DNA of 49,475 nucleotides from Zoogloea sp. (GCA_023150095.1 JAKLLO010000014.1:1-49475), one strand, 5' to 3'. Shown: positions 32,233 through 41,375, counted from the stretch's first letter. Numbers and translations: made by a program. The notes: generated by a model not told the origin, from the sequence alone.

Positions 32233-35200
32233 TCATTCGTCTTCCTTCTTCGTCCTGTCCCTGGCGCCGCCGTAGGACAGCAGCACCGGCAGCAGGAGCA
32301 GGGTGAAGATCGTCGCGCTGATGATGCCGCCGACGATCACGACTGCAAAGGGGCGCTGGGTTTCGGAGCCGATGCCGTGGGACAGCGCGGCGGGCAGCAG
32401 GCCCAGGCCGGCCATCAGGGCGGTCATCACGATGGGGCGCAGGCGCAGCATGGCGCCGTCGAGGATGGCCTCGGCGCGGGGGGCGCCGCGGCGGGCGATC
32501 TCGATGACCTGCTCGACCATGATCACGCCGTTCTGCACCGAGATGCCGGCCACCGCGATGAAGCCCACCGCCGACGACACCGACAGGTGCAGCCCGGCCA
32601 GCCCCAGCCCGGCGAAGCCGCCGATCAGCGTGAAGGGCACCATCGCCAGCACCAGCAGGGCCGGGCGGATGTCGCGGAAGGCCCAGAACAGCAGCGAGAA
32701 GATCAGCCCGAGGGTGATCGGCACGATCAGCTTGAGGCGGCCCATGGCGCGCTGCTGGTTCTCGAACTGGCCGCCCCAGGTGATGGTGTAGCCGGCCGGC
32801 AGGCTGACTTCGGCGGCGACCTTCTTCTGGGCTTCGGCGACGAAGCTGCCCTGGTCGCGGCCGCGCAGGTTGGCCTTGACGATCACGTTGCGGCTGCCGG
32901 CTTCGCGCTGGATGCGCGACGCGCCCTGGCGCAGCTCCACGTCGGCCAGGTCGCCCAGCGGGATGCTGCCGTGCCCGTCGGGCAGGGCCACCGGCAGGTT
33001 GGCGATGTCGTCCACCTGGTCGCGAAACTGGGGCCCGAAGCGCAGCGTGACGTCGTAGCGGCGCTCGCCCTCGTAGAAGGCGTTGACCGCGCTGCCGCCG
33101 AGGGCGGTCTGGATCATCGCGTTCACGTCGGTGACGTTGATGTCGTAGCGGGCCAGGGCTTCGCGGCGCAGGCGGATGTCCACCTCGCTCTGGCCGCCCA
33201 CCGGCAGGGCGGCCACGTCGGCCGAGCCTTCGATGCGGTTCAGCACCCCGGCGATCTGCCGGCCCTTGGCTTCGAGCACCTCCAGGTTGGGGCCGAAGAC
33301 CTTGACCGCGATCTCGCCCTTGGCGCCGGAGAGGGATTCCTCGACGCTGTCCTGGATCACCTGGGAGAAGTTGGTGGGCAGGCCGGGGATGGCCTCCAGC
33401 TGGCCGGACATGCTGTCCACCAGCGCGTCCTTGGTGGCGAAGCGCCATTCGCCGCGGGGTTTGAGATCCACCAGGATCTCGATGTTGTTGGGGCCCTTGG
33501 GGTCGGTGCCGTCGTCGGGGCGGCCCACGTGGGTGATGACCGCCTTGACTTCGGGGTAGGTGGACAGCACCGCACGCACCTTGCGCTCCACCTCCTTGGT
33601 GTTGGTGAGGCCGGACGACTGGGGCAGGCTGATGGTGAGCCAGATGTTGCCTTCGTCGAGCTTGGGCAGGAACTCGGAACCGAGCAGCGGGGCGATGCCC
33701 AGCGCGGCGGCCAGGCACAGCAGCGAACCGGCGATCACCGCCCGGCGGCGGGCCTGGAGCTTGATCAGCAGATCCCGGTAGCGTTCCTGCAGGCGGTGCA
33801 GCCAGGGGCTCTCCTTCTCGGCCATGTCCTCCTTGTTGAGGGCGTAGGAGAGGAGCGTGGGCACCAGGGTGAGGGTCAGGAGCAGGCCGCCGAGGAGTGC
33901 GAAGGAGAGGGTCAGCGCCACCGGGGTGAAGATCCGCCCTTCCATGCGCTGGAAGGTGAAGATCGGCAGGAAGGCGACGATGATGATGGCCTTCGAGAAC
34001 ATGATCGGCGAACCCAGCTCGACGCAGGTCTGCTTGAGGGCGTGGATGCGCCGGCCCACCGGCGAGATGATCCCGTGGTGTTCGGCGTGGGCGTCCACCG
34101 CCAGGCGCACCATCAGCGCCTCGACCATCACCACCGCGCTGTCGATGATGACGCCGAAGTCCACCGCGCCCAGGGAGATCAGGTTGGCCGACACGCCCAT
34201 GGCGTGCATCAGGATGAAGGCGAACAGCAGCGACAGGGGAATCACCGCGGCGACGATGATCGCCGCCCGCAGGTTGCGCAGGAAGGCCAGCAGGATGGCG
34301 GTGACGAGCACCGCGCCGACCAGCAGGTTCTCGGCCACGGTGGCCACGGTGTGGCCGATGAGTTCGGTGCGCTGGTAGATCGGGCGCAGGTGGAAGCCTT
34401 CGGGCAGGCGGGCATTGACCTCGTCCACCTTGATCTTGAGGGCTTCGACGATCTTGGCGGCGTTGCCGCCCTTGGTCATCTGGACGATGCCTTCGATCAC
34501 GTCGTCCCGGTCGTTGAAGGCCACGATGCCCGAGCGGGGGCGGAAACCCGCCACCACTTCGGCCACGTCGCTGATGCGCACCGGCTTGCCTTCCCGGGCC
34601 ACCACCACCACGTCGCGCACGTCGTCGAGGTTCTGGAACAGGCCGAGGGTGCGCACCACCAGGGCTTCGTCGCCCCGGGGGAGCAGGCCGCCGCTGCCGT
34701 TGGCGCTGGCGGCGTTGAGGGCCTGGGTGACATCGTTGAGGCTCACCGCGTACTTGCGCAGGAGTTCGGGGTCGATGCGCACCTGCACTTCGCGGATCGC
34801 GCCGCCGAAGCTCACCACGTCGGCGACGCCCGGCACCATGCGCAGGGCGGGGCGGACCGTCCAGTCCTGCACCGCACGGATCTCCTCGCGGTCGGCGGTG
34901 GGCGGGGCGTCGAGCACGTAGCGGTAGATCTCGCCGACGGCGGTGGTCAGCGGCGCCAGCACCGGCTGGGAGCCGGGGGGCAGCGAGACGTTCTGCAGGC
35001 GTTCGAGCACCTGCTGGCGGGCGAAGTAGTCGCCGGTCTTGTCGTTGAAGGTGAGGGTGACCACCGACAGACCGGTGATCGACACCGAGCGCAGCTGGGT
35101 CATGCCCGGCACGCCGCTCATCTCCCGCTCGATGGGCAGGGAGATGGTGCGTTCGACCTCTTCCGGGGCGATCCCGATGGCCTGGGTGACCACCTGGACC

Positions 35201-35337
35201 TGCACGTCCTGCACGTCCGGGAAGGCTTCGATGGAGATCTGGTTGACGGCGTACGCGCCGTAGCCGAGCAGCACCGCAGCGGCGATGAGGATGAAGGCCC
35301 GCTGGCGCAGGGCGAGGGTGATGAGGGTGTCGAACAT
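32233..35337 (-). CDS. czcA: Heavy-metal RND efflux pump, CzcA family
   Basis: Proton-driven inner-membrane pump of 1034 residues, the usual CzcA/CusA length. The first helix is near 15-33, then the periplasmic porter domain. The transmembrane motif AVDFGVIIDSAVVMVEA (about 391-407) has the DFG...D pattern of divalent-cation (CzcA-type) pumps rather than the pattern of copper/silver CusA, though Ser replaces the more common Gly after the second Asp. It is third in the order czcC, czcB, czcA, 12 bases after czcB. Likely ions are Zn, Co, Cd or Ni; the sequence does not decide. Confidence 0.92.
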   Translation of the reverse strand: MFDTLITLALRQRAFILIAAAVLLGYGAYAVNQISIEAFPDVQDVQVQVVTQAIGIAPEEVERTISLPIEREMSGVPGMTQLRSVSITGLSVVTLTFNDKTGDYFARQQVLERLQNVSLPPGSQPVLAPLTTAVGEIYRYVLDAPPTADREEIRAVQDWTVRPALRMVPGVADVVSFGGAIREVQVRIDPELLRKYAVSLNDVTQALNAASANGSGGLLPRGDEALVVRTLGLFQNLDDVRDVVVVAREGKPVRISDVAEVVAGFRPRSGIVAFNDRDDVIEGIVQMTKGGNAAKIVEALKIKVDEVNARLPEGFHLRPIYQRTELIGHTVATVAENLLVGAVLVTAILLAFLRNLRAAIIVAAVIPLSLLFAFILMHAMGVSANLISLGAVDFGVIIDSAVVMVEALMVRLAVDAHAEHHGIISPVGRRIHALKQTCVELGSPIMFSKAIIIVAFLPIFTFQRMEGRIFTPVALTLSFALLGGLLLTLTLVPTLLSYALNKEDMAEKESPWLHRLQERYRDLLIKLQARRRAVIAGSLLCLAAALGIAPLLGSEFLPKLDEGNIWLTISLPQSSGLTNTKEVERKVRAVLSTYPEVKAVITHVGRPDDGTDPKGPNNIEILVDLKPRGEWRFATKDALVDSMSGQLEAIPGLPTNFSQVIQDSVEESLSGAKGEIAVKVFGPNLEVLEAKGRQIAGVLNRIEGSADVAALPVGGQSEVDIRLRREALARYDINVTDVNAMIQTALGGSAVNAFYEGERRYDVTLRFGPQFRDQVDDIANLPVALPDGHGSIPLGDLADVELRQGASRIQREAGSRNVIVKANLRGRDQGSFVAEAQKKVAAEVSLPAGYTITWGGQFENQQRAMGRLKLIVPITLGLIFSLLFWAFRDIRPALLVLAMVPFTLIGGFAGLGLAGLHLSVSSAVGFIAVAGISVQNGVIMVEQVIEIARRGAPRAEAILDGAMLRLRPIVMTALMAGLGLLPAALSHGIGSETQRPFAVVIVGGIISATIFTLLLLPVLLSYGGARDRTKKEDE

Positions 35338-35349
35338 GGCGGCGGCCCG

Positions 35350-36501
35350 TCAGCGGGAACTGCTGGCCAGTTCGGCGTTGAGGAGCAGGGCCCCGACGCT
35401 GACCACCTTGTCACCGCCCTTCACGCCGCTCCAGACGTAGGCGAAGCTGCGGGTCTGCACCGCGAGGGTGACCTCGCGCTTCTCGAAGACGCCGGCCTCG
35501 CGCTCGACGAAGACGTAGTTCTTCACCCCTTCGACCAGCAGCGCGCCGGTGGGGATCTTGGGCAGCTCTTCCTTGGCGTCGGCGAGGATGCCGACCTTGG
35601 CGTACATCTCGGGCTTGAGCAGCCCCTCGAGGTTATCCACCGCCACCCGGGCCTGGACGCGGCGGGTTTGAGGATCGAGGGTGGGCGCCACGTGCACCAC
35701 GGTGCCGGTGAAGTTGCGGTGCGGATAGGCGGAGACTTCCACCTGGGCCGACTTGCCGACGGTGACGATGGGCAGGTCGCGCTCGGGCACGTCCACCAGC
35801 ACCGACAGGCGGCTCATGTCGGTGACGACGAAGAGCGGCTCTTCGGTGTCGGGGCGCACTTCCATCGCCGGGTTGATCTTGCGGGTGGCGACCACGCCGC
35901 TGATCGGCGCGCGCAGCTGGTAGCGCTGGCCGCCGGCTGCGCTGGTGCCGCCGGGGTTGAGGTTGGCGAGGCGCAGCCGGGCGCGCTCGACCTCGGCCTG
36001 GGACTGCTGGGCCTCGGCCTGGGCGGCTTCGAGGTCGCGACGGGCGATCACCTCGGCCTGGAACAGGCTGCGGGCCCGGTCGAGGGCGGATTTCTTCTGC
36101 TGGGCGTCGGCCTGGGCCTTGGCCAGATCGGCGGCGGCGGTGCCGAGTTCAGGCGCGTCGAGCACGGCCAGCACGGTGCCGGCCTTCACGCTGTCGCCGA
36201 TGTTGGCGTGGATCTCGACGACCCGGCCGGCGATCGGGGCGACCAGCCGGGCGGTGGCGTTCTCGTCGTAGCTGATGCGGGCGGCCAGGGGCTCGTCCAT
36301 CGGCACCGGGGCGAGGGCGGCCCGGTCGGTCTTGATCTGGGCGAGCTGGGGTGCGGCGGTGGGGAAGCGCAGCACGCCGGGTTCGGCGGAGGGGCGCTGG
36401 ATGGCCGGCTCGTCGGGCTTGGTGGGGGCGCTGGGGCGCAGGTACCAGGCGCCGGCGGCGATGGCGGCCACGAGGGCGATGAGGATGGGCGTGCGTTTCA
36501 T
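35350..36501 (-). CDS. czcB: RND periplasmic adaptor, CzcB family
   Basis: Membrane-fusion protein of 383 residues linking CzcA to the outer-membrane channel. It has an N-terminal signal anchor (MKRTPILIALVAAIAAGAWYL), a lipoyl-like half GRVVEIHANIGDSVKAGTVLAVLDAPEL, a long alpha hairpin (about 125-185) and a second lipoyl half RAPISGVVATRKI, followed by the beta-barrel and membrane-proximal domains. It lacks the long His-rich N-terminus of some CzcB proteins. The ATG overlaps the czcC stop by four bases. Confidence 0.9.
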   Translation of the reverse strand: MKRTPILIALVAAIAAGAWYLRPSAPTKPDEPAIQRPSAEPGVLRFPTAAPQLAQIKTDRAALAPVPMDEPLAARISYDENATARLVAPIAGRVVEIHANIGDSVKAGTVLAVLDAPELGTAAADLAKAQADAQQKKSALDRARSLFQAEVIARRDLEAAQAEAQQSQAEVERARLRLANLNPGGTSAAGGQRYQLRAPISGVVATRKINPAMEVRPDTEEPLFVVTDMSRLSVLVDVPERDLPIVTVGKSAQVEVSAYPHRNFTGTVVHVAPTLDPQTRRVQARVAVDNLEGLLKPEMYAKVGILADAKEELPKIPTGALLVEGVKNYVFVEREAGVFEKREVTLAVQTRSFAYVWSGVKGGDKVVSVGALLLNAELASSSR

Positions 36502-37757
36502 GGGGTGGCTCCGGCCAGACGCAGCATCAGGGCGGCGCGGGCAACATCGGCCCGGGCCTGGATGGTTTCGATGCGCGCGGCGCGCAGGTTGCGCTGGGTG
36601 TCGAGGTAGTCGGTGAGGCTCATGCCGCCCTTCTGGATGGCGATGTCGGCGCCGCGGCCGGCGCGCTCGGCGGCGGGCAGCACCACGTCGCGCAGGCGTG
36701 CGTGGCGGGCGCGGGCGGCGGCGAGCTCGGCCTGCAGCTGGGCCTGCTCGGCCGAGACGGCCTGGCGGGTGGCGTCGAGCTGCTGCTCGGCGGCGCTGTA
36801 GTCGGCTTCGCTCCGGGCGATGTCGCCCCGGTAGTCGTAGCCGAGGAACAGCGGGATCGAGACGCTGAAGCCGTAGGTGTTGCGGGCGTCGGGCGGGTAG
36901 TGCTCGTACTGCACGCCGACGGAGACGTCGCGGGTGCGCTGGGCACGGGCGAGTTCGCGAAGCGCGCCGGCCTGGGCCACGCGCTGGCGGGCGGCGAGGA
37001 TGTCGACGCGCTCGGCCTCGGCGGGCGCCGGGGCTGCGGCGTCGTCGCCGGGCCAGTCGTCGGTGGTGTCGAGGGTGCTGGCTGGCACGCGGTTGCCGAG
37101 CAGGCGGGCCAGCTCGATGCGCGCGCGGGAGAGGGCGAGCCCGGCCTGCACGGCGTCGTTGGCGACGCGGGCGGCGTCGGCGGCGAAGCGGGCCACGTCG
37201 ACGCCGGCCAGGTCGCCGGCCTTGCCGCGCACGTCGGCGGCGTCGGCGGCGCGGCGGGCGAGGGCGGCGTTCTCGTCGGCGATCCGGCGGATCTCGCGGG
37301 CGGCGCGCAGGTCGACCCAGGCGCGGGCCAGGTCGATGCGGGCGAGGCGGATGGTGTTGTCGAGATCAAAGCCGGCGGCGGCGAGGTTGCGGTCGGCGGC
37401 GGCGAGGCGCAGGTCGCGCTTGTCGCCGCGTTCGATCATCTGGTCGACCCGCAGCACGTTGTCTGCGGGGCGCTCCCAGTAGCCGCCGCTGCTGTTTCGG
37501 GCCGGGTTGATGCTGGTGACCGAGGCGGTGACGACAGGGTTGGGGCGGGCGCCGGCGATGTCGATGCCGGCCCGGGCGCCGGCTACCGCGGCGCGGGCCT
37601 GGAGGATGGTCGGGTTGGCGTCGAGCAGGCGCTTTTCGGCCTCTGGCAGGCTGAGGGGCGGGGTGTCGGCGGTCTGGGCCTGGCTGAGGGCCGGCAGCAG
37701 CAGCGCGGCGGTGAGCAGGTGCCGGGTGAGGCGGCGAAGGGGGAGCAAGGGACGCAT
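36498..37757 (-). CDS. czcC: Outer-membrane efflux channel, CzcC/TolC family
   Basis: 419 residues with a signal peptide (cleaved after ALLLPALSQAQA-like sequence, about residue 27) and two outer-membrane efflux repeats. The first starts LPEAEKRLLDANPTILQARAAV and the second has ERVDILAARQRVAQAGALRELARAQ. Long coiled coils are broken by strand motifs, as in TolC. First gene of the efflux operon. A 91-base gap separates it from the upstream roadblock-like gene; I see no convincing promoter hexamers in that gap. Confidence 0.88.
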   Translation of the reverse strand: MRPLLPLRRLTRHLLTAALLLPALSQAQTADTPPLSLPEAEKRLLDANPTILQARAAVAGARAGIDIAGARPNPVVTASVTSINPARNSSGGYWERPADNVLRVDQMIERGDKRDLRLAAADRNLAAAGFDLDNTIRLARIDLARAWVDLRAAREIRRIADENAALARRAADAADVRGKAGDLAGVDVARFAADAARVANDAVQAGLALSRARIELARLLGNRVPASTLDTTDDWPGDDAAAPAPAEAERVDILAARQRVAQAGALRELARAQRTRDVSVGVQYEHYPPDARNTYGFSVSIPLFLGYDYRGDIARSEADYSAAEQQLDATRQAVSAEQAQLQAELAAARARHARLRDVVLPAAERAGRGADIAIQKGGMSLTDYLDTQRNLRAARIETIQARADVARAALMLRLAGATP

Positions 37758-37848
37758 TCCATCGGGCGGTGATGACCAGCTGCCCAGTCTAGGCGCGCAT
37801 TCTGTCCGCTGCCTGACTTCTTTCTTGCGTCAAGCTTTCATGGTGGTG

Positions 37849-38481
37849 TCAGTCGGTGACGGTGCTGTCGGCCGTGACCGGGAGCGCGCTGGCGAGGGGC
37901 CCGTAGCGCTGGTGGAGCAGCCACACCAGATCGACCAGCCCGGGCTGGTTGAGGTGGGGCACGCCGGCGAGGATCAGCACGAAACGGTGACTGCCCACGT
38001 ACAGCGGCCAGAAGCCGAGCTGGCTGTGGCCGGCGGCGTCCGGGATCGACCAGGCGCTGCCGTACAGGTGCAGATCCTGGCTGATGACGCGCCGGTGGCG
38101 GCTGTGCAGGCTGGCCAGATCGGCCGACAGGGCGGCCAGGGCTTCGGCCTGCGGCGTGGTGAAGCCGGTGCTGGCGAGGTGAAAGCCGTGGGCGTCGGCC
38201 AGCAGCGCGCTGCGGCTGCCGGTGAGCGGCGGCAGCAGGCGCTGCAGGGCGGCCTCGATGGTGTCGCGGGGGGCGCTCCGCGGAGCGTCGAGATACTGCA
38301 CCCAGCCGGCGGTGGCGAGGCGCCGCACGAAGCCTTCGTCCTCGTCATGCCAGGCGGGGCTGGCCGGCTGGGCGAAGAGCAGGCGGATGAAGCCGCGCAG
38401 GCGGTCCTCGGCCTGCTCGGCCGTGGCAAAGAAGGCGCCGGCGGGGGTGGGGAGCAGGAACTGGCGGGCCGGGGCGGTCAT
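37849..38481 (-). CDS. Roadblock/LC7-like protein of a GTPase module
   Basis: 210 residues, soluble, not confidently assigned by motif. The C-terminal half (about 85-195) reads like a roadblock fold: strand-turn SALLADAHGFHLASTGF, helix TTPQAEALAALSADLASLHSRHR, strands for ISQDLHLYGSAWSI and LYVGSHRFVLILAGVPHLNQPGLVDLVWLLHQRYG. Roadblock proteins such as MglB or CvnB act as partners or GAPs of MglA/CvnD-type GTPases, and such a GTPase gene ends four bases upstream. The N-terminal half is unassigned. The pairing is inference from fold pattern and context. Confidence 0.65.
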   Translation of the reverse strand: MTAPARQFLLPTPAGAFFATAEQAEDRLRGFIRLLFAQPASPAWHDEDEGFVRRLATAGWVQYLDAPRSAPRDTIEAALQRLLPPLTGSRSALLADAHGFHLASTGFTTPQAEALAALSADLASLHSRHRRVISQDLHLYGSAWSIPDAAGHSQLGFWPLYVGSHRFVLILAGVPHLNQPGLVDLVWLLHQRYGPLASALPVTADSTVTD

Positions 38482-38485
38482 GGGC

Positions 38486-39025
38486 TCAGGCGCTGGCGAC
38501 GGGGTCGATGACGCTCAGCACGGCTTCGATCAGCAGGCACACGTCGCGGCGGGCGCGGGCGTCCACCTCGAACACCGGCACGCAGCCGAAGCCGGCCCGG
38601 TCGAGCTCGAGCTGGTAGTCGGACAGGCGCGGCGTGGCGGCGAGATCCACATGGGTGACGCCGATGGCCACGGCCGTCTTGCGGATGAAGCCGCTGAAGG
38701 CGCCCAGGTAAAAGCGCAGCTCCTTGAGCGGATCGCCGCGGGAGTTGTCGATCAGCAGGATCAGCGCGATGCCGCCTTCGGTGAGGATCTCCCACATGAA
38801 GTCGAAGCGCTGCTGGCCCGGCGTGCCGTAGAGGTGGATGGTGCTGCCGTCGGCCAGCTTCATCGCGCCGTAGTCCATCGCCACGGTGGTGTTGGGCTTG
38901 AGCTCGCGGACTTCGTCGGAGGCGGCGGCGTCGGTGCGCACCGGCGGAATGTCGCTGGCGGCGGTGACGGCGGTGGTCTTGCCGGCGCCCACCGGGCCGG
39001 CAAAGATGATCTTGTAGTGGCTCAT
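38486..39025 (-). CDS. MglA/CvnD-like small GTPase
   Basis: 179 residues. G1 is FAGPVGAGKTT (about 8-18), the switch I region is NTTVAMDYG (about 45-53), the G3-like motif is LYGTPGQQRFDFMW (about 65-78), and THVD (124-127) stands where Ras proteins have NKxD. The usual Asp of DxxG is Gly. Both changes are found in the bacterial MglA/conservon CvnD group, which regulates polarity or signalling. ATG 39025 is 11 bases after the preceding gene. It is the core of a four-gene operon (40691 to 37849). Confidence 0.88.
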   Translation of the reverse strand: MSHYKIIFAGPVGAGKTTAVTAASDIPPVRTDAAASDEVRELKPNTTVAMDYGAMKLADGSTIHLYGTPGQQRFDFMWEILTEGGIALILLIDNSRGDPLKELRFYLGAFSGFIRKTAVAIGVTHVDLAATPRLSDYQLELDRAGFGCVPVFEVDARARRDVCLLIEAVLSVIDPVASA

Positions 39026-39036
39026 CAGCGCAGGCC

Positions 39037-40272
39037 TCAGCCGGCGGCCGCTTCTCCGAGGCGGGCGCCCAGCAGCTTGCCGAGGATGCGCTTGAACAGG
39101 CCGCGCATCGGCGGGGCAGCTTCGGTGGGGCTGGCGACGATCTGCCGGCTGGCGATGCGGGCGGCGGCGAGGGCGGCCGGGGTGACGGCCAGCTCGACCA
39201 GCCCGAGGGCGTGGCAGGCGCTGTAAAAGGCGAACACGTAACGCTGGGGGATGCCCAGCATGCTCACGGTGTCGCGCAGGCTGACGCTGCCCCGCGACCA
39301 CAGGCCGGCGATGCGCATGGCTTCGGGCGGCACGGCGAGGCGGGTGAGGTTGGGCCAGCTGTGCAGGCGCACCGGGTAATCGAGGCTGGTGCCCCGGGGC
39401 AGGCGCCCGCGGGAGGCCCACAGGGCCACGTCCCATTCGAGGGCTTCGAGGGGGCGGCTTTCGAGCTTGTCCATGCGCACGGCGTCGCCGGGCTCGACGC
39501 GGCTCATCCGCACCGTGCCGCGGGTGGGCAGCTGGGCCAGGGCGCGCAGGGCGTTGGTGCTGCGGGCCTGGAGGGCCTTGCCGCTCTGCGGGTCGAGGTA
39601 TAGCGCGGTGCCGCTGGCGTCGTCGATGCGCACCGGGCGGTGGATCTCGCGGGCATGGGCGACGGCGCGGGTGATCTCGCCCTGCAGGAACTGCTCCGGC
39701 GAGTAGTAGATGGCGTTGCGGGCGATCAGGTCGTCGAGATCCACGTCGGGCATCGAGCCCACATAAAAGGTGGACAGGCGCTCTTCGAGCTGGCGCAGCA
39801 GGGCCACCGGGTCGGCGTTGGCGAGGCGGGGCTCGGTGCGGTTGAAGAGCATCTCGACGGGCATTTCGTCGGGGATGCTGTCGGCGTCCTCGAGGGAGCC
39901 GGTGTCGGTGGCCGTCGCCGATGCTTCGACGGCCGGCGGGGGCGGAAGCAGGCGGCGGGCCTGTTCGAGGGCGGCCGAGAAGGCGGCGAGGCCCACCGGC
40001 TTGGTGACCGGGATGGTCAGCGGGTCGCTGTCGAGCGACGCGCGCTGGGTGCTGACGATCAGCGGGCGGCCCGGGTAGAGCAGGCGGTGACCTTCGAGCA
40101 GGTAGCGGCCCAGATCGTTGTCGATGTCGATGAAGGCCACGTCGGCGGCGGCTTCGTCGGTGATCTGACAGGCTCGGGAATCCACACGCGAGAGGAAGAT
40201 CTCGAAGGCGTACAGCGAGCGGCTGTCCATGCCGGTGTGGCAGAGGCGGAGCGTAGGCTGGGCGGTCATCAT
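39037..40272 (-). CDS. Pseudo-receiver protein with winged-helix-like C-terminus, GTPase module
   Basis: 411 residues, family not recognised. The first about 110 residues follow a receiver pattern: ADVAFIDIDNDLG where the acceptor Asp would be, LIVSTQ for the Ser/Thr strand and IPVTKPVGLAAFSAAL with the Lys-Pro. The usual N-terminal acidic pair is absent, so phosphorylation is doubtful. A linker (about 115-140) follows. The C-terminal part includes a helical region and, near 335-380, AMRIAGLWSRGSVSLRDTVSMLGIPQRYVFAFYSACHALGLVEL, which looks like a winged helix such as those in DUF4388-type proteins. A start at 40272 or 40269 is served by cgggagaaac. Likely an effector or adaptor of the GTPase. 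Confidence 0.6.
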   Translation of the reverse strand: MMTAQPTLRLCHTGMDSRSLYAFEIFLSRVDSRACQITDEAAADVAFIDIDNDLGRYLLEGHRLLYPGRPLIVSTQRASLDSDPLTIPVTKPVGLAAFSAALEQARRLLPPPPAVEASATATDTGSLEDADSIPDEMPVEMLFNRTEPRLANADPVALLRQLEERLSTFYVGSMPDVDLDDLIARNAIYYSPEQFLQGEITRAVAHAREIHRPVRIDDASGTALYLDPQSGKALQARSTNALRALAQLPTRGTVRMSRVEPGDAVRMDKLESRPLEALEWDVALWASRGRLPRGTSLDYPVRLHSWPNLTRLAVPPEAMRIAGLWSRGSVSLRDTVSMLGIPQRYVFAFYSACHALGLVELAVTPAALAAARIASRQIVASPTEAAPPMRGLFKRILGKLLGARLGEAAAG

Positions 40273-40292
40273 GGTGTTTCTCCCGAAGGCGG

Positions 40293-40691
40293 TCAGAGGG
40301 CCGGGCTGGTCATCCCGACCAGACCGCGCGTCAGGACGGAGCGGCTGGCCGGAGGTTGTACGTTTTCGTCGGCGCGCACGCCGCTGGCGAGGTGACTGGC
40401 CAGGAAGCGGCGCTGGGCCGGGTCGAGCTGCAAGGCGGTCTGCGAAAGCATGGCGGACTTCAGGCCCACGCCCCGTTCGCCCAGCACGATGAACAGATCC
40501 ACCAGGGCGCCATAGGTCGCCTCGCCGTCGCCGAGCTGCCCGGCGATCAGGATCCGCCGGGTGTGGCTGGTCAGGTCGTCCGGCTTGCGGGCCAGATGCA
40601 TTTCCAGGTGCGCGAGCAGGCGTCCGGCCTCGCTCCGCAGATGCAGTGAGCCGCTGTCCGGCTTCTGGAATGCGGGTTCGGGTCGTTCCAT
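40293..40691 (-). CDS. Unrecognised helical protein, first gene of the GTPase module
   Basis: 132 residues, soluble, mainly helical: LHLRSEAGRLLAHLEMHLARKPDDLTSHTRRILIAGQLGDGEATYGALVDLFIVLGERGVGLKSAMLSQTALQLDP. The repeat-like spacing of helices suggests a TPR-like or similar bundle, but no motif is decisive. The C-terminal 30 residues look disordered. It lies 20 bases before the pseudo-receiver gene and diverges from the riboswitch region. I do not assign a function. Confidence 0.6.
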   Translation of the reverse strand: MERPEPAFQKPDSGSLHLRSEAGRLLAHLEMHLARKPDDLTSHTRRILIAGQLGDGEATYGALVDLFIVLGERGVGLKSAMLSQTALQLDPAQRRFLASHLASGVRADENVQPPASRSVLTRGLVGMTSPAL

Positions 40692-40823
40692 GTCGGAGCC
40701 CCAGATTGGGTGAAATCGATCGCGCCCGATGTCCCAGTGCGATATGACGAACGGGCTTGATTATAGGGGGCTCGATGGCGGCGAAACCGGCCACTTTGAT
40801 TACTTCTGTTATTTATACAGATT

Positions 40824-40855
40824 TTGACAAAGCTGGCTGTCAGAAGCTGACTAAT
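40824..40855 (+). promoter_or_regulatory. Possible sigma-70 promoter upstream of the cobalamin riboswitch
   Basis: A perfect -35 TTGACA at 40824-40829 is followed by TGACTAAT at 40848-40855, a weak -10 region at somewhat loose spacing. It lies in the only AT-rich stretch between the divergent operons (40692-40865) and about 120 bases before the riboswitch, so it is the best promoter candidate I can see. Confidence 0.35.
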
Positions 40856-40975
40856 CGCCCAAATTGGGTACGGTTTTGCCCGAAAAAGTCGAGAAAAATC
40901 CCCTGGTTAGGGCATGGTCTCTCCGGCTGCCGCGGGGCGCCGTGCTGGCGGTGGGTGACGTCCGGCTTGCCGGGT

Positions 40976-41196
40976 GGCCGGCTTTGTCTTACCCTCGCCG
41001 TCCCTGTTCCTCCGGGTGCCCGATCCGCCTTCGCGGAAACGGCCAAACGGGAAGTCCGGTGACGTCGGCGGCACGCCCTCCGACCATTCCGGCGCAGCCC
41101 CCGCTGCTGTAAGCCAGACGACTCCATCCACATGCCACTGGGCGCCAGCCCGGGAAGGCGGACGGGGAAGGACGACGGCGAGCCAGAAGACCGGCC
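40976..41196 (+). promoter_or_regulatory. Cobalamin (B12) riboswitch
   Basis: Carries the conserved blocks in the right order: AAACGGGAAGTCCGGTG (about 41045-41061), the B12 box GCAGCCCCCGCTGCTGTAA (41094-41112), GCCACTGGGC...CCCGGGAAGGC (41134-41159) and GAGCCAGAAGACC (41180-41192). A closing stem may form between GGCCGG at 40976 and CCGGCC at 41191. About 180 bases with further GC-rich hairpins (for example CGGCC at 41288 with GGCCG at 41298) separate it from the cobN-like start. It should shut the downstream operon off when adenosylcobalamin or another cobalamin is abundant. Confidence 0.93.
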
Positions 41197-41375
41197 CGAG
41201 GACATTGTTTCTGCTGAGCCCCGGGGTGCGGGCCTGGCGAGCGAAATGCGTCCGCCGCCGGCCCTGGCCCGCGGCCGTCCCGCCTGCCGGCCTTTCGGGC
41301 CGTGCGCTTTCGTTTCGTCCTCTTCAGGTTTTTCCGTCCCCCGTCCGGCCCGGCGATCCGGCCCATGGAGACGGG

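Noticed and set aside
31393..36609. Very long open frame on the plus strand (about 1738 codons) opposite czcA, czcB and the regulator
   Set aside because: It is the antisense of well-recognised genes in GC-rich DNA, with His/Gly/Asp/Val-rich composition and no domain.
37758..37848. TTGACG-like -35 in front of czcC on the minus strand
   Set aside because: No acceptable -10 hexamer at a usual distance was found.
40974..41375. N-terminal extension of the CobN-like protein into the riboswitch
   Set aside because: The added residues are encoded by riboswitch RNA, are Arg/Pro-rich, and would bury the signal peptide that starts at 41376.
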